A stretch of 64,000 nucleotides of DNA from Aromatoleum toluclasticum ATCC 700605 (GTDB lineage: Bacteria > Pseudomonadota > Gammaproteobacteria > Burkholderiales > Rhodocyclaceae), in the NCBI RefSeq assembly GCF_000378245.1, contig NZ_KB899494.1:124001-188000 (forward strand). The letters run 5' to 3'. The position numbers were made by a program, and so were the translations under genes. The notes beneath the pieces are model-generated. The model was given only the letters and a program-made list of their open reading frames with translations, had not been told where the DNA came from and did no database searches. Shown here one piece after another: positions 29,001 through 36,349 of the stretch (the first letter of the stretch is position 1; each line of letters begins with the position of its first letter).

Positions 29001-30467
29001 GCACGCGAGATCCTCTCCGCGATGGTGCGGCACTTCGGCCTCGCGGTCGATGTCGCTTGGGACGGCAGCCAGGCGCTCGACATGATCGCTGCCGCCGACG
29101 CCCGCCACACCCCCTACGACCTCGTGCTGATGGACTGGAAGATGCCCGTCATCGACGGCGTCGAGGCCGTGCGCCGCCTGCAGGCCGGCCACCCGACGCG
29201 GCTGCCCGCCGTCATCATGATCACCGCTTACGGCCGCGAAGAGGCGCTCGGCTCGGCCGAACTGCGCGGCGTCACCGTCAAGTCCGCCCTCACCAAGCCG
29301 GTCACCGCATCGCGCCTGCTCGAAGCCATCGGCGAGGCCCTCGACAAGCGCGGCCTCGTCGATACCCGCGCGCACGAGAGCATCGACGGCTCCAGCGCCG
29401 CCATGGCAACCCTCGCCGGCGCCCGCGTGCTCCTCGTCGAAGACAACGAAATGAACCAGGAACTCGCCACCGACCTGTTGCGCCAGGCCGGCATCGACGT
29501 CGTCGTCGCCGCCAACGGCCGGGAAGCGCTCGACATCCTCGCCCGCGACGCCCGCTTCGACGGCATCCTCATGGACTGCCAGATGCCCGTCATGGACGGC
29601 TACACCGCCACGCGCGAAATCCGCAGCAACCCCGCGTGGGCCAAGCTCCCCGTGCTCGCGATGACCGCCAACACCATGGCCGGCGACCGCGACAAGGCCA
29701 TCGCCGCCGGCATGGACGACCACATCGCCAAACCGCTCGACGTCGTCGGCATGTTCGTCACCCTCGCGAAATGGATCCGCCCTGCAGCGGCCGCCTCCGC
29801 TACCGCCGCAGCCCTTCCTGCCGTGCTTGCGGCGCCGGCGACGTCGGAGAAGGGCGCTCCCGCCCTGCCTCCGCTGCCCGGCATCGACGTCGGCGCCGGC
29901 CTTGCCACGACGATGGACAACCACAAGCTCTACCTGCGCATGCTGATGCGCTTCCGCGACACCCAGAGCCGCTTCGCCGAACAGTTCGCCGCCGCGCAGG
30001 CCGACCCCGACCCGGCCGCAGCCGTGCGCGCCGCCCACACCCTCAAGGGCAACGCCGGCAACATTGGCGCGCGTGACGTCCAGACCGCGGCGGAAGCCCT
30101 CGAGCACGCCTGCCGCGACAAGCTGCCGACTGCCCAGCTCACCCCGCTGCTCGACTGGACGCTCGCCGAACTTGCCCCCGTCATCGACGGTCTGCAGCAG
30201 CTCGGGCCGACCGAACCGGCGCCGCTTCCCGCAGGGCAGATCGCGACGACCATCGACGCCGTGAGCCTGCAACAAGACATCGAGCGACTCCGCTCCCTGC
30301 TCGAAGACAACGACCCCGACGCCGCCGACGCCGCCACCACCCTGACCGAACGCACCGCCGGCACCCCGCTCGCGCCCGCCCTCAAACAGGTCGCAACCAG
30401 CGTCGCCGCCTACGACTTCGACAAGGCGCTGGAGAGCCTCGCGGTCGTGAGCCCGAAGGTCTCGTGA
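26022..30467 (+). CDS. Large hybrid sensor histidine kinase (HAMP-GAF-PAS-PAS-HisKA-HATPase-REC-REC-Hpt)
   Basis: From the ATG at 26022 the product is 1481 residues. Membrane segment 1 (about 15-36), a periplasmic helical sensor (about 37-195), membrane segment 2 (about 203-225), HAMP (about 226-275), a GAF-like domain (about 290-430), a coiled coil (about 430-480), two PAS domains (about 485-715), HisKA with [16 protein letters not shown] (about 745-760), HATPase (about 855-965), two receivers (LVVDDNAS near 986 and LVEDNEMN near 1138) and a C-terminal Hpt domain with [14 protein letters not shown] (His about 1339). This is a BarA/phosphorelay-type kinase. It most likely phosphorylates the neighbouring HD-GYP regulator; the signal is unknown. 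Confidence 0.9.
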   Translation: MNLSITALERRSLAAKLMLGFAGVLLVVGGISLHSLYNQNQLNDELQALYEKELMGVSHVKEARIQFAQMGHALRQAILPQTPGERDQAIRQIAESESRLRSELDAAAKLFHREDNRERLTRFDERFAQYKAGVARIVDLQKKGDLMDALAAVASPEFQLTGQAAGDTLVDIARIMEEEAYGAARRADRRMIEIKRTTYALIVGGGVLALLLGALVALSIRRPTERLRSVVEQIAAGHFDQPVPHTEYPNEVGDLARAIEVLRVEARKVETQRWLKTHLAAISGDLQTAASAAELAQKFLSNLAPVLKLGHAAFYRHDETAQRLVLLAGYALHGPTRPVPQFAPGEGLVGQCALERAPIIFTNPPTDYIHIGSGLGEAAPRAIGVFPVLRTERLLAVVELATFDAFGAPQQALLDGVMPILALSLEILERNARTQTLLEETQRQAENMEQQARLLEEQTVELEAQQGSLRETSANLAILEERSRLILGSVKDGIIGLDQDGVITFANPAAPALLGYAEAELVGRHAHALIHHSYPDGREFPRDECPMYQTGRDGHARVIDSEVLWCKDGTPLPVEYSTTPIHKDGAIVGSVVVFRDITERKATEKALADQRASLQYILDHSPVGTAFTTDGVFRYTNPEFTRMFDSRPGDPALHIYASPEDRLRMIEDLRRDGYIRDREMRLVATGGELRDFLVTFMPFAHEGEKGVMGWLLDITDRKRAEAEILRAKEIAEEATRAKSDFLANMSHEIRTPMNAIIGMSHLALQGTLDRKQRNYIEKVHRAGENLLGIINDILDFSKIEAGKMSMEKVEFRLEDVMDHLANLVGLKTEDKSLELLFNAAPDLPTALVGDPLRLGQVLVNLGNNAVKFTETGEIVVGIENVSQTADEVELHFWVRDTGIGMSAEQCESLFRSFSQADASTTRKYGGTGLGLAISKNLVEMMKGRIWVESAVGRGSTFHFTARFGLQAEPMARRMFRADELQGVRVLVVDDNASAREILSAMVRHFGLAVDVAWDGSQALDMIAAADARHTPYDLVLMDWKMPVIDGVEAVRRLQAGHPTRLPAVIMITAYGREEALGSAELRGVTVKSALTKPVTASRLLEAIGEALDKRGLVDTRAHESIDGSSAAMATLAGARVLLVEDNEMNQELATDLLRQAGIDVVVAANGREALDILARDARFDGILMDCQMPVMDGYTATREIRSNPAWAKLPVLAMTANTMAGDRDKAIAAGMDDHIAKPLDVVGMFVTLAKWIRPAAAASATAAALPAVLAAPATSEKGAPALPPLPGIDVGAGLATTMDNHKLYLRMLMRFRDTQSRFAEQFAAAQADPDPAAAVRAAHTLKGNAGNIGARDVQTAAEALEHACRDKLPTAQLTPLLDWTLAELAPVIDGLQQLGPTEPAPLPAGQIATTIDAVSLQQDIERLRSLLEDNDPDAADAATTLTERTAGTPLAPALKQVATSVAAYDFDKALESLAVVSPKVS

Positions 30468-30500
30468 CGTGGCCTCCGGCGGCTACGGCTGCAGGGAATC

Positions 30501-30523
30501 CTGCCCTCAGAAGGCAGGGGTCG
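30501..30523 (+). repeat. Partial copy of the tRNA-Arg anticodon arm
   Basis: Positions 30501-30523 match the tRNA positions covering the anticodon stem-loop and variable region (from CTGCC through GGCAGGGGTCG) with a single change in the anticodon itself (A for C). Both copies are on the plus strand about 100 bases apart. It can fold as a CCTGCC/GGCAGG hairpin and might serve as a processing or terminator hairpin for the kinase gene, or it may be a leftover of a past duplication or integration at the tRNA. Confidence 0.6.
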
Positions 30524-30542
30524 TCATGCGTCGTTGTTCAGG

Positions 30543-30548
30543 TATAAT
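30543..30548 (+). promoter_or_regulatory. Candidate minus-10 box of tRNA-Arg
   Basis: A perfect TATAAT lies 34 bases before the mature 5' end of tRNA-Arg. The minus-35 region is poorly matched at 17-base spacing. The position fits a short leader ending at the tRNA. Confidence 0.55.
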
Positions 30549-30581
30549 GCCGCGTTCCGTTGCCACGCAAAGTGGCACAAG

Positions 30582-30658
30582 GCGCCCGTAGCTCAGCTGG
30601 ATAGAGTACTGCCCTCCGAAGGCAGGGGTCGGACGTTCGAATCGTCTCGGGCGCGCCA
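30582..30658 (+). tRNA. tRNA-Arg (anticodon CCG)
   Basis: A 77-base tRNA that folds normally: acceptor GCGCCCG/CGGGCGC, D arm GCTC...GAGT, anticodon stem CTGCC/GGCAG with loop CTCCGAA giving anticodon CCG, T arm GGACG/CGTCT (one G-T pair) with TTCGAAT loop, and an encoded CCA end. It reads CGG arginine codons. It stands alone with its own promoter box and terminator. Downstream DNA is accessory in character, and tRNA genes are common integration sites. Confidence 0.97.
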
Positions 30659-30664
30659 GATACC

Positions 30665-30702
30665 AAAAAGCCCTGATTTCATTATGAAATCGGGGCTTTT
30701 TT
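30665..30702 (+). terminator. Intrinsic terminator after tRNA-Arg
   Basis: AAAAAGCCCTGATTTCAT...ATGAAATCGGGGCTTTTTT: a 12-bp or longer stem with a tiny loop and a six-T tail, ending 44 bases after the tRNA. The matching A-run on the 5' side means it could also act on the opposite strand. Confidence 0.93.
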
Positions 30703-30751
30703 GATATCGCCGGGCCGGACGAATCTGGGCACTTGCCGTTTCGTCCCGGTC

Positions 30752-30853
30752 TTATCCTTCAAGGGCGCTCAGCACTGCCGGGTGGTGTTCGCCTCTTGCG
30801 TGGGCGATAGCTTCGGACAGCCCCTGCTTGATGCTATCGAAAGCCTTGCTCAT
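30752..30853 (-). pseudogene. Truncated HigA/NadS-type antitoxin N-terminus (remnant)
   Basis: A 33-residue frame beginning MSKAFDSIKQGLSEAIAHAR, which resembles the N-terminal helix of XRE-family antitoxins of the HigA/NadS group. Those proteins continue for another 60-70 residues with a helix-turn-helix; here the frame diverges after residue 21 and stops. It lies 4 bases after the toxin-like frame, the toxin-then-antitoxin order of higBA. The family call is by eye and tentative. Confidence 0.4.
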
Positions 30854-30857
30854 CGAT

Positions 30858-30977
30858 TTACTCCTTCCGCCTGGTCGACATCAGCAGGTCGACAAGTTCA
30901 GTCAGCATGTTTCTCTCGGCCTTGTTGAGATTCGCACGCTCGTTCTGGGTGATCAGGGTCAGCTGACAGAGTGGCAT
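30858..30977 (-). pseudogene. C-terminal fragment of a RelE/HigB-like toxin (remnant)
   Basis: A 39-residue frame whose central part, ITQNERANLNKAERNMLTEL, resembles the conserved tail of RelE/HigB-family mRNA interferases (KNExxNLTxAE...). The upstream half, which would hold the catalytic core, is missing: the same frame meets a stop within a few codons before the ATG at 30977. A GAGGAG precedes the ATG, so a short peptide could still be made. Best read as a decayed toxin gene. Confidence 0.4.
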
Positions 30978-31107
30978 GGTCTCCTCGTGGGAAGAACATC
31001 ACCGCCTGAGGATGTCGATTGGTCAGGGCCGGCCGGGTGATCCCGTACCCGACTGGCCCGCTTCCCAGTGTTTGTCTGCTCCGCGCGGTCTGCATTACCC
31101 GAAACCG

Positions 31108-31443
31108 TCACGCGGCGGCAATACTCCTTTCAATTGCATCAGTAACCCAAGCGTTCAGGCTCTTGCCTTTCGTCTCCGCCACCATCGCGGCGCGGGCGTG
31201 CAACTCCGGCGACAGCCGCAAGCGAAACTGCCCGGAATACGGATGGTTCGGTTCCTGGTTCAGCTTTTTGCAGGTTTCGAGGTAGTCATCGACGGCTTCC
31301 TCGAACGCGGCCCGTAGCTCTGCAACGCTTTCGCCGTGAAAGCCGATCACGTCCCGGATGCCGGCGATGTGTCCGACGAAGCAGCCGTCTTCCTCGCTGT
31401 ATTCCACGCGGGCCGCATAACCCTTATGCGTCATCGTGTTCAT
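31108..31443 (-). CDS. hicB: HicB-family antitoxin
   Basis: A 111-residue protein. Its N-terminal partial RNase-H-like fold (about 1-60; GYAARVEYSEEDGCFVGHI and GESVAELRAAFEEAVDDYLE) is typical of HicB, and the C-terminus (about 70-108; FRLRLSPELHARAAMVAETK) is a ribbon-helix-helix DNA-binding segment. HicB neutralises HicA and represses the operon. The start codon overlaps the hicA stop by 4 bases (ATGA), giving the order toxin first, antitoxin second. Confidence 0.88.
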   Translation of the reverse strand: MNTMTHKGYAARVEYSEEDGCFVGHIAGIRDVIGFHGESVAELRAAFEEAVDDYLETCKKLNQEPNHPYSGQFRLRLSPELHARAAMVAETKGKSLNAWVTDAIERSIAAA

Positions 31444-31694
31444 GGTTTCACCCCAAGATTCTCCAGAAATTGGCGCGCATCGCGCACCTGATAGGGCTTC
31501 GCCTCCTTCACCGGGTGGGGGCGGTGGAAGGTTCCGATGATGCCGTCCTTCTCGAACCGTACCCGCGAGCCGTTACCCTCGATTACCTGACAGCCAATCG
31601 CCACCAGCAACGCCTCAATGCGCCGCCACTCCAGCGACTTGGAAACCGGGTCCATGAAGATCGCGATCAGGGTTCTGCGATGCGTGGTGTTCAT
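31440..31694 (-). CDS. hicA: HicA-family mRNA interferase toxin
   Basis: An 84-residue protein with a HicA double-stranded-RNA-binding-like fold: SLEWRRIEALLVAIGCQVIE (about 20-39), the GNGSRVRF strand and the TFHRPHP segment carrying the likely catalytic histidine (about 56-62), then a terminal helix. HicA toxins cleave mRNA when not bound by HicB. The usual start of such proteins is near KSLEWRR, so the first 19 residues are an extension or the true start is downstream. It is upstream of, and overlaps, hicB. Confidence 0.82.
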   Translation of the reverse strand: MNTTHRRTLIAIFMDPVSKSLEWRRIEALLVAIGCQVIEGNGSRVRFEKDGIIGTFHRPHPVKEAKPYQVRDARQFLENLGVKP

Positions 31695-31700
31695 GGATTT

Positions 31701-31723
31701 ATGGTATCAAAAAATGGAACCAT
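31701..31723. promoter_or_regulatory. Candidate hicAB autoregulatory operator
   Basis: ATGGTATCA (31701-31709) and TGGAACCAT (31715-31723) form an imperfect inverted repeat (7 of 9 positions) immediately upstream of the hicA start, in an A+T-rich patch. RHH-type HicB proteins bind such dyads over their promoters. Assignment is by position and symmetry. Confidence 0.4.
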
Positions 31724-31740
31724 GACAAGCCGGAGCCGGC

Positions 31741-34700
31741 TTAAGTCCGCAACACGCTATATCGCCTGAACAAGGCGATCGGCAAGGCCCGCTGCAATCG
31801 CCACGTGATCGACAAAGGCCGATCTCCCTCCCAGCGCTCCAATTCCACTGGTCCCAAGGCACGGTACGCCTGCCCTCGCGCTTCCCGTACGAAAAGCTGG
31901 AACCGCCAGCCATTGTCCGGTGATTCGCAGTAGCGGCGCCCGGCCGTGGTGTCCGGGCCGGCGGCGTTTTGCGATTGCCAGTGGAAGAGCTCGGGGCTGA
32001 TCGCGTAGTCGTGGTAAGCGATGCGTTCGTTAAAACCGTCGCGCTTGTCCAGGGTAACGAAGAGGAGTTCCGTCTTGTGTTGGGGGAGTGCGAGGACGCC
32101 CGCCTGGAACGGGGCGCGGCGTTCCGGCGTGAGCCAGCCGACGGCGGTGAGGATTTCGCGGATCTGGTAGGCGGCATGCAGGGTCAGCGGCCAGGCCGCA
32201 AGGGCGCCGGGGAGAGGCTCCGGGTCGAGCTCGGCGCGCTCGTCCAGGCAGGTGGCGAGCTCACCCAGTTCGCCGGACATGGTGGGGTTGGCCACCATGC
32301 GGGCGAGAAAACTGCGGCCGTCCATCAGCGCGCTGCGATCGCTGAAGAGTTGGTAGGTGAGCATTTGCACGCGGCGCTGCTCGGCGGGTGTGAAGTGCGC
32401 GAGTCGGTCGCTCAGGGATGCGGGGTCTTCGGCGACGAGGCGCAGGATTCTCAGATGCTCGGGGTCGTCGACGTGCAGGAGCGCCCCGAGGTGTTTGCCG
32501 AGGTAAGTCTCGTCGGGATCGGACGGGGACTGTTCGAGGCCGGCGGCGCGGCGTAGTGCGGTCCAGCCCGGCTTGCCGTCGTAGAGGTCTTCGAGGTCCA
32601 GGCACTGGTCGCGCACGAAATCGGCGAGCGTCAGCGGCTGGTCGCGACGGGTGGTGGCGTAGTAGCGCAGTTCGGCGGTGAGGCGGCGCCAGGTCTGCTT
32701 GCTGATCTGGCGCAGGCCGCGGAGCACCTGATCGCGCGCGACGCGGTCGAACTGGATGTGGCAGCCGGGCGGCAGCGTCGTGAAACCCTGTTCGACGGCC
32801 TCGATGAGCTGCTGGCGGTTGAGGCCGGTGATCGATCGGTAAAGGATATCGAAGCGAAAGTCGTCCTGCAGCCGCCCGACGAAGTCCAGCACGAGGCAGC
32901 TTTCCTTGCCGTCAGCCAGCCGCAGGCCACGGCCGAGCTGCTGCTGGAAGACGACCGGGCTCTGGGTGGGGCGCAGCAGCAGCAGGGTGTTGGCTTCCGG
33001 GATGTCGACGCCTTCGTTGTAGAGGTCGACAGTACACAACACCTTCAGCGTGCCGGCCGCGAGGTCGCGCGGGGCGCGCTCGCGTACGTCGCGCGGCGTT
33101 GTGCTGGTGATGGCGAGCGCGGGAAGGCCGGCTCGGGTGAGCCGTTCGGCGGTGAAATTCGCGTGGGCGATATCGACGCAGAATGCGATCGCGCGCATGG
33201 CCACGATGTCGGCGACGTATTGCTCGATGGCGTGGATCACCAGCCGGGCCCGCGCGTCGTTGCCGCTGATGACGTTGGCGAGCTGCGCGAGTTCGCCGGG
33301 CAGGTTCCAGCGGACGCCGGTGAGATCGGTGCTGTCCGTGGTGGCGTAGTACTCGAAAGGGGCGAGCAGTTGCTGGTCCAGCGCGTCCCACAGGCGTAGT
33401 TCCACCGCCGGACTCCCGTCGGGGCGCGCGTCGAAGTACTGCAGCACGGAGCGTCCGTCGGCGCGCTCGGGTGTGGCGGTGAGGCCGAGCAGGAAGCGCG
33501 GGCGGATCCGGCTCGCGAAAGCGTCGAACTGGCTCGCCGGCAGATGGTGGCACTCGTCGATGACAACGGTGTTCCAGTAGTCGGCGCCGTGGCTCGCAAG
33601 CAGGTCGCGAGCGGTGACCGACATGATGGTCGCGAAGAGGTGCTCGCTGCTGTCGGGCCGGCGGCCGTCGGCAAGGAGCTCGCCGAAGGCCGGCGCGCGC
33701 AGCACCTGCCGATAGGTCTCTACGGCCTGCCGCAGCAGCTCGACGCGATGCGCGACGAACAGCAGACGCGGCTTTCCGCCCTGCTGCTCGCACAAGCGCT
33801 TGTAATCGAACGCGGCAACGACGGTCTTGCCGGTGCCGGTGGCGGCGACGACGAGGTTGCGGGTGCGGCCGTGGCGCCGTTCGGCTGCGAGGCGGTCGAG
33901 CATCGCCTGCTGGTAGGTCTTGGGCTGCAGGTCGAACCAGGTGGGTGTGGCGATCTGTTCGGTGCTCGTGCCTTTGGCCTGCTGCAACGCCCGGCGCAGT
34001 TCCCCGCGATGCAGGTCGTCTTGCGGATCGAAGCGTTGGAATTCGGGATCGTTCCACAGCGTTTCGAAATGCGCCTCGGCCGTGGCGAATAGGTTTGCCT
34101 GCCCGGCCTGGGTGAATTTGACGGTCCATTCGACGCCGCCCAGCAGCGCCGCAGCGGAGAGATTGGCGCTGCCGACGAAAGCGGTGCCGAAGCCGGTCGC
34201 GCGGTGAAACAGCCAGGCCTTCGCATGCAGGCGGCTGCGTCGTCCGTCGAGCGAGATGCGTAATTCCACGCCCGGCAGGGCCGCCAGCGTCTCGACTGCA
34301 CGGGCCTCGGTCGCGCCGGTATAGGTGGTCGTGATGACGCGCAGCCGGGTGCGGGGCTCGCCATCGGCGCCGATGGCGGTGACCGATTCGAGTACGTCCA
34401 GGAGTTTTCTGAGCCCGCTCCAGGTGATGAAGCTGATGACGATGTCGACGCGGTCGGCCGACCCGAGCTCGGCGCGCAGTTCAGCGAAAAGGGACGGGTC
34501 GGCGCGGCCGGCGGTGAAGAGCCACGGCGCGAGCACGCCGGTGGGCGGTTGCGTCGGGCGGGGATTACCGCGGTAGATCGAGCGCAGGGCCAACACCGGG
34601 GCGGTCCAGGGCTCGGTCGGTGCATCGCTGCGTCGCCGGTAAGCGCGCAGGTGAGTCATCAGGCCGTTGATAAGGGCGAGTTCGCGCTCTTCGCGTGTCG

Positions 34701-34896
34701 CGTCGTCCTCGGCGTCAGCCGCCTCTTCGAGCAGTTCGGGGAGCAGCCGTGCGAGCACGTCGGTGAGCCGTCGGCGGCGTGCGGCGCCGGTGAGGTGCTC
34801 GACATCGGCCTGACCGGCCTCACTCAGCTGCTGCGCGAGCTCACGGATGCGCTCGTCGACGAGCAGGTCGTAGAGGCCATCGGGAAGGGGGGTCAT
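31741..34896 (-). CDS. PLD-domain / SF2 helicase / DUF3427 protein
   Basis: A 1051-residue protein. An N-terminal helical region (about 1-95) precedes a phospholipase-D-like domain (about 110-285) with one HxK half-motif HAKAWLF (224-230) and GSANL (242-246). Then comes an SF2 helicase: Walker A ATGTGKT (352-358), DECHHL (447-452), LTATPERADG (472-481) and QQLGRGLR (about 673-680). The C-terminal third (about 720-1051) is DUF3427-like. The family is sporadic in bacteria and its function is not established; a nuclease-plus-translocase make-up suits DNA defence or repair. It is followed by hicAB on the same strand and divergent from the EEP gene. Confidence 0.85.
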   Translation of the reverse strand: MTPLPDGLYDLLVDERIRELAQQLSEAGQADVEHLTGAARRRRLTDVLARLLPELLEEAADAEDDATREERELALINGLMTHLRAYRRRSDAPTEPWTAPVLALRSIYRGNPRPTQPPTGVLAPWLFTAGRADPSLFAELRAELGSADRVDIVISFITWSGLRKLLDVLESVTAIGADGEPRTRLRVITTTYTGATEARAVETLAALPGVELRISLDGRRSRLHAKAWLFHRATGFGTAFVGSANLSAAALLGGVEWTVKFTQAGQANLFATAEAHFETLWNDPEFQRFDPQDDLHRGELRRALQQAKGTSTEQIATPTWFDLQPKTYQQAMLDRLAAERRHGRTRNLVVAATGTGKTVVAAFDYKRLCEQQGGKPRLLFVAHRVELLRQAVETYRQVLRAPAFGELLADGRRPDSSEHLFATIMSVTARDLLASHGADYWNTVVIDECHHLPASQFDAFASRIRPRFLLGLTATPERADGRSVLQYFDARPDGSPAVELRLWDALDQQLLAPFEYYATTDSTDLTGVRWNLPGELAQLANVISGNDARARLVIHAIEQYVADIVAMRAIAFCVDIAHANFTAERLTRAGLPALAITSTTPRDVRERAPRDLAAGTLKVLCTVDLYNEGVDIPEANTLLLLRPTQSPVVFQQQLGRGLRLADGKESCLVLDFVGRLQDDFRFDILYRSITGLNRQQLIEAVEQGFTTLPPGCHIQFDRVARDQVLRGLRQISKQTWRRLTAELRYYATTRRDQPLTLADFVRDQCLDLEDLYDGKPGWTALRRAAGLEQSPSDPDETYLGKHLGALLHVDDPEHLRILRLVAEDPASLSDRLAHFTPAEQRRVQMLTYQLFSDRSALMDGRSFLARMVANPTMSGELGELATCLDERAELDPEPLPGALAAWPLTLHAAYQIREILTAVGWLTPERRAPFQAGVLALPQHKTELLFVTLDKRDGFNERIAYHDYAISPELFHWQSQNAAGPDTTAGRRYCESPDNGWRFQLFVREARGQAYRALGPVELERWEGDRPLSITWRLQRALPIALFRRYSVLRT

Positions 34897-35008
34897 GGGC
34901 GCGGGGTTTCTTCAGTAGAACCGATGCATCAGGGTACCTTTAAAGCATACCCACGAGGTGGTGATGCGACCGTGGTTCCCGCCAACGATTCAACGAGCGC
35001 CCCGCCGT

Positions 35009-35037
35009 CACTGGATCGAAATCACCACGATCCAGTG
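35009..35037. repeat. Perfect 10-bp inverted repeat between the helicase and EEP genes
   Basis: CACTGGATCG and CGATCCAGTG flank a 9-base loop in the 261-base divergent spacer (34897-35157). It could be an operator or a stable RNA hairpin. Nothing else notable was seen in the spacer. Confidence 0.55.
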
Positions 35038-35157
35038 CTCTGAAGCATCCTCCCGACCGCGCCATCTTTTCAGCCCGTGTAGCCTATCCTTGGCGGCCTC
35101 GCGGCTCCTCCGCGGCGACAGCAGGAACTCGATTCACCTTTCCGACCTGAGCGGCAC

Positions 35158-36117
35158 ATGCACGCCAACTTTTCACTCCTTCGTCACCCGGGGCTGCAAC
35201 GTCGCGCGAAAGCGATTGCGGTGCTGTGCTCTGGTGGCCTGCTTCTTCCGCTCGTCTCCCCCTTCGAGGCCTCGTTGCCCGACTCGATGGCCTGGGGGCT
35301 GGATCTGGCCGTGCACTGGCAGTGGTTCTTCCTTGCCGGGCTGGCTTTGGCCTTGCCGGTTCTGGTCTGCGCCCGGCGGCGATGGTTCATGCTGGCAGCC
35401 CTGCTGCCGCTGCCCTGGTTTACCGCGATGCCGGACGCCGTGCGCGGCGCCGATGGGGGTGACGCGCTGGTGGTTGCCGCCGCCAACGTGCATGTCGATA
35501 ACGAGGCCCCCGATCGGCTGGTGCAGTGGGTCGGGGCGACGAAACCCGACGTGCTCGCGATCCTCGAAATCTCGGACACGTTCGCGCAGCGCCTGGGGCT
35601 CGATGACATCTATCCGTATCGCGTGGTCCGCCCGCGCGGGGATCCCTTCGGCGTCGCGCTGCTGTCGCGTCATCCCGTTCTGCGCCATGTGGTGGTGGAA
35701 GAGGACGGCGCCACGCCCCGGATCGAAGCCGTGCTCGACTGGCACGGCACCGAGGTCACCGTCGTCGCCTTTCATCCGATGCCGCCGATCAGTGCGGCCG
35801 ACCATGGGCAGCGCAACCGGGTGCTGGCGGACATCGCCGCGCGCTATGCAGACCGGCCGACGATCGTCGCAGGCGACTTCAACGCAACGCCCTGGTCGTC
35901 GGCGTTTCGGGCGCCCCGACGCAAGGGCTTTACGGTTGCCAGCGGATTGCAGGCGACGTGGCCGGCGCCGTTACGCGGACTGATCGGCCTTCCGATCGAC
36001 CACGTGATGCTCTCGCGCCACTGGTCCGTCATCGATCGCGCCGTCGGCCCCGATCTCGGTTCGGATCACCTGCCGATCCAGGCCTCCGTTGCGACATCAC
36101 GGAATGTTGGCCGGTGA
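35158..36117 (+). CDS. Membrane-anchored endonuclease/exonuclease/phosphatase (EEP) family protein
   Basis: A 319-residue protein with two to three N-terminal membrane segments (about 17-35, 52-70, 75-92) and a C-terminal EEP catalytic domain (about 103-315). Catalytic positions are visible: AAANVH (Asn110), ILEISD (Glu137), HPMPP, AGDFNATPW (Asp-Asn pair, about 240) and the terminal SDHLPI histidine. The family hydrolyses phosphodiesters in nucleic acids, lipids or nucleotides; the layout resembles E. coli YafD. Substrate is unknown. It lies between two helicase genes, with a 232-base gap to the next, so co-regulation is possible but not shown. Confidence 0.83.
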   Translation: MHANFSLLRHPGLQRRAKAIAVLCSGGLLLPLVSPFEASLPDSMAWGLDLAVHWQWFFLAGLALALPVLVCARRRWFMLAALLPLPWFTAMPDAVRGADGGDALVVAAANVHVDNEAPDRLVQWVGATKPDVLAILEISDTFAQRLGLDDIYPYRVVRPRGDPFGVALLSRHPVLRHVVVEEDGATPRIEAVLDWHGTEVTVVAFHPMPPISAADHGQRNRVLADIAARYADRPTIVAGDFNATPWSSAFRAPRRKGFTVASGLQATWPAPLRGLIGLPIDHVMLSRHWSVIDRAVGPDLGSDHLPIQASVATSRNVGR

Positions 36118-36349
36118 TGTTGCTTACGGTGCGGTTTCGCAGTGCGCTCCGCGCGACGCCCTCGATCGATTGCCGATTGTCTTCGGGCATGGGAGAAGGT
36201 CTGCCGGGCCGGTGAAGGCACCGGTGGAACGGCGCTCGGCAATCCATCAGGCGAGCCGATCCCGTGCCGCATGCATGTCATATGCGGACGTCGACGTGCT
36301 TGCATCCGGATAGAATTGTTCGAATCTATTTCCGCCAAACCATTTGCTC

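Larger units (their letters stand above)
30703..31107 (-). other. Intergenic stretch with eroded toxin-antitoxin reading frames
   Basis: This 405-base stretch between the tRNA terminator and hicB holds no full-length gene. On the minus strand it contains two very short frames described separately (30752-30853 and 30858-30977) that read like the N-terminal end of an antitoxin and the C-terminal end of a RelE/HigB-type toxin. A 65-codon minus-strand frame at 30898-31095 has no recognisable character. Confidence 0.5.

Noticed and set aside
30898-31095. A 65-codon minus-strand frame between hicB and the tRNA
   Set aside because: No signal, motif or ribosome-binding site; it overlaps the better-supported toxin remnant in another frame.
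31741-34896. Assignment of the PLD-helicase protein to a named defence system such as Mokosh or DISARM
   Set aside because: The helicase is SF2 with DUF3427, and the partner genes of those systems are not present; the match is only at the level of PLD plus helicase.
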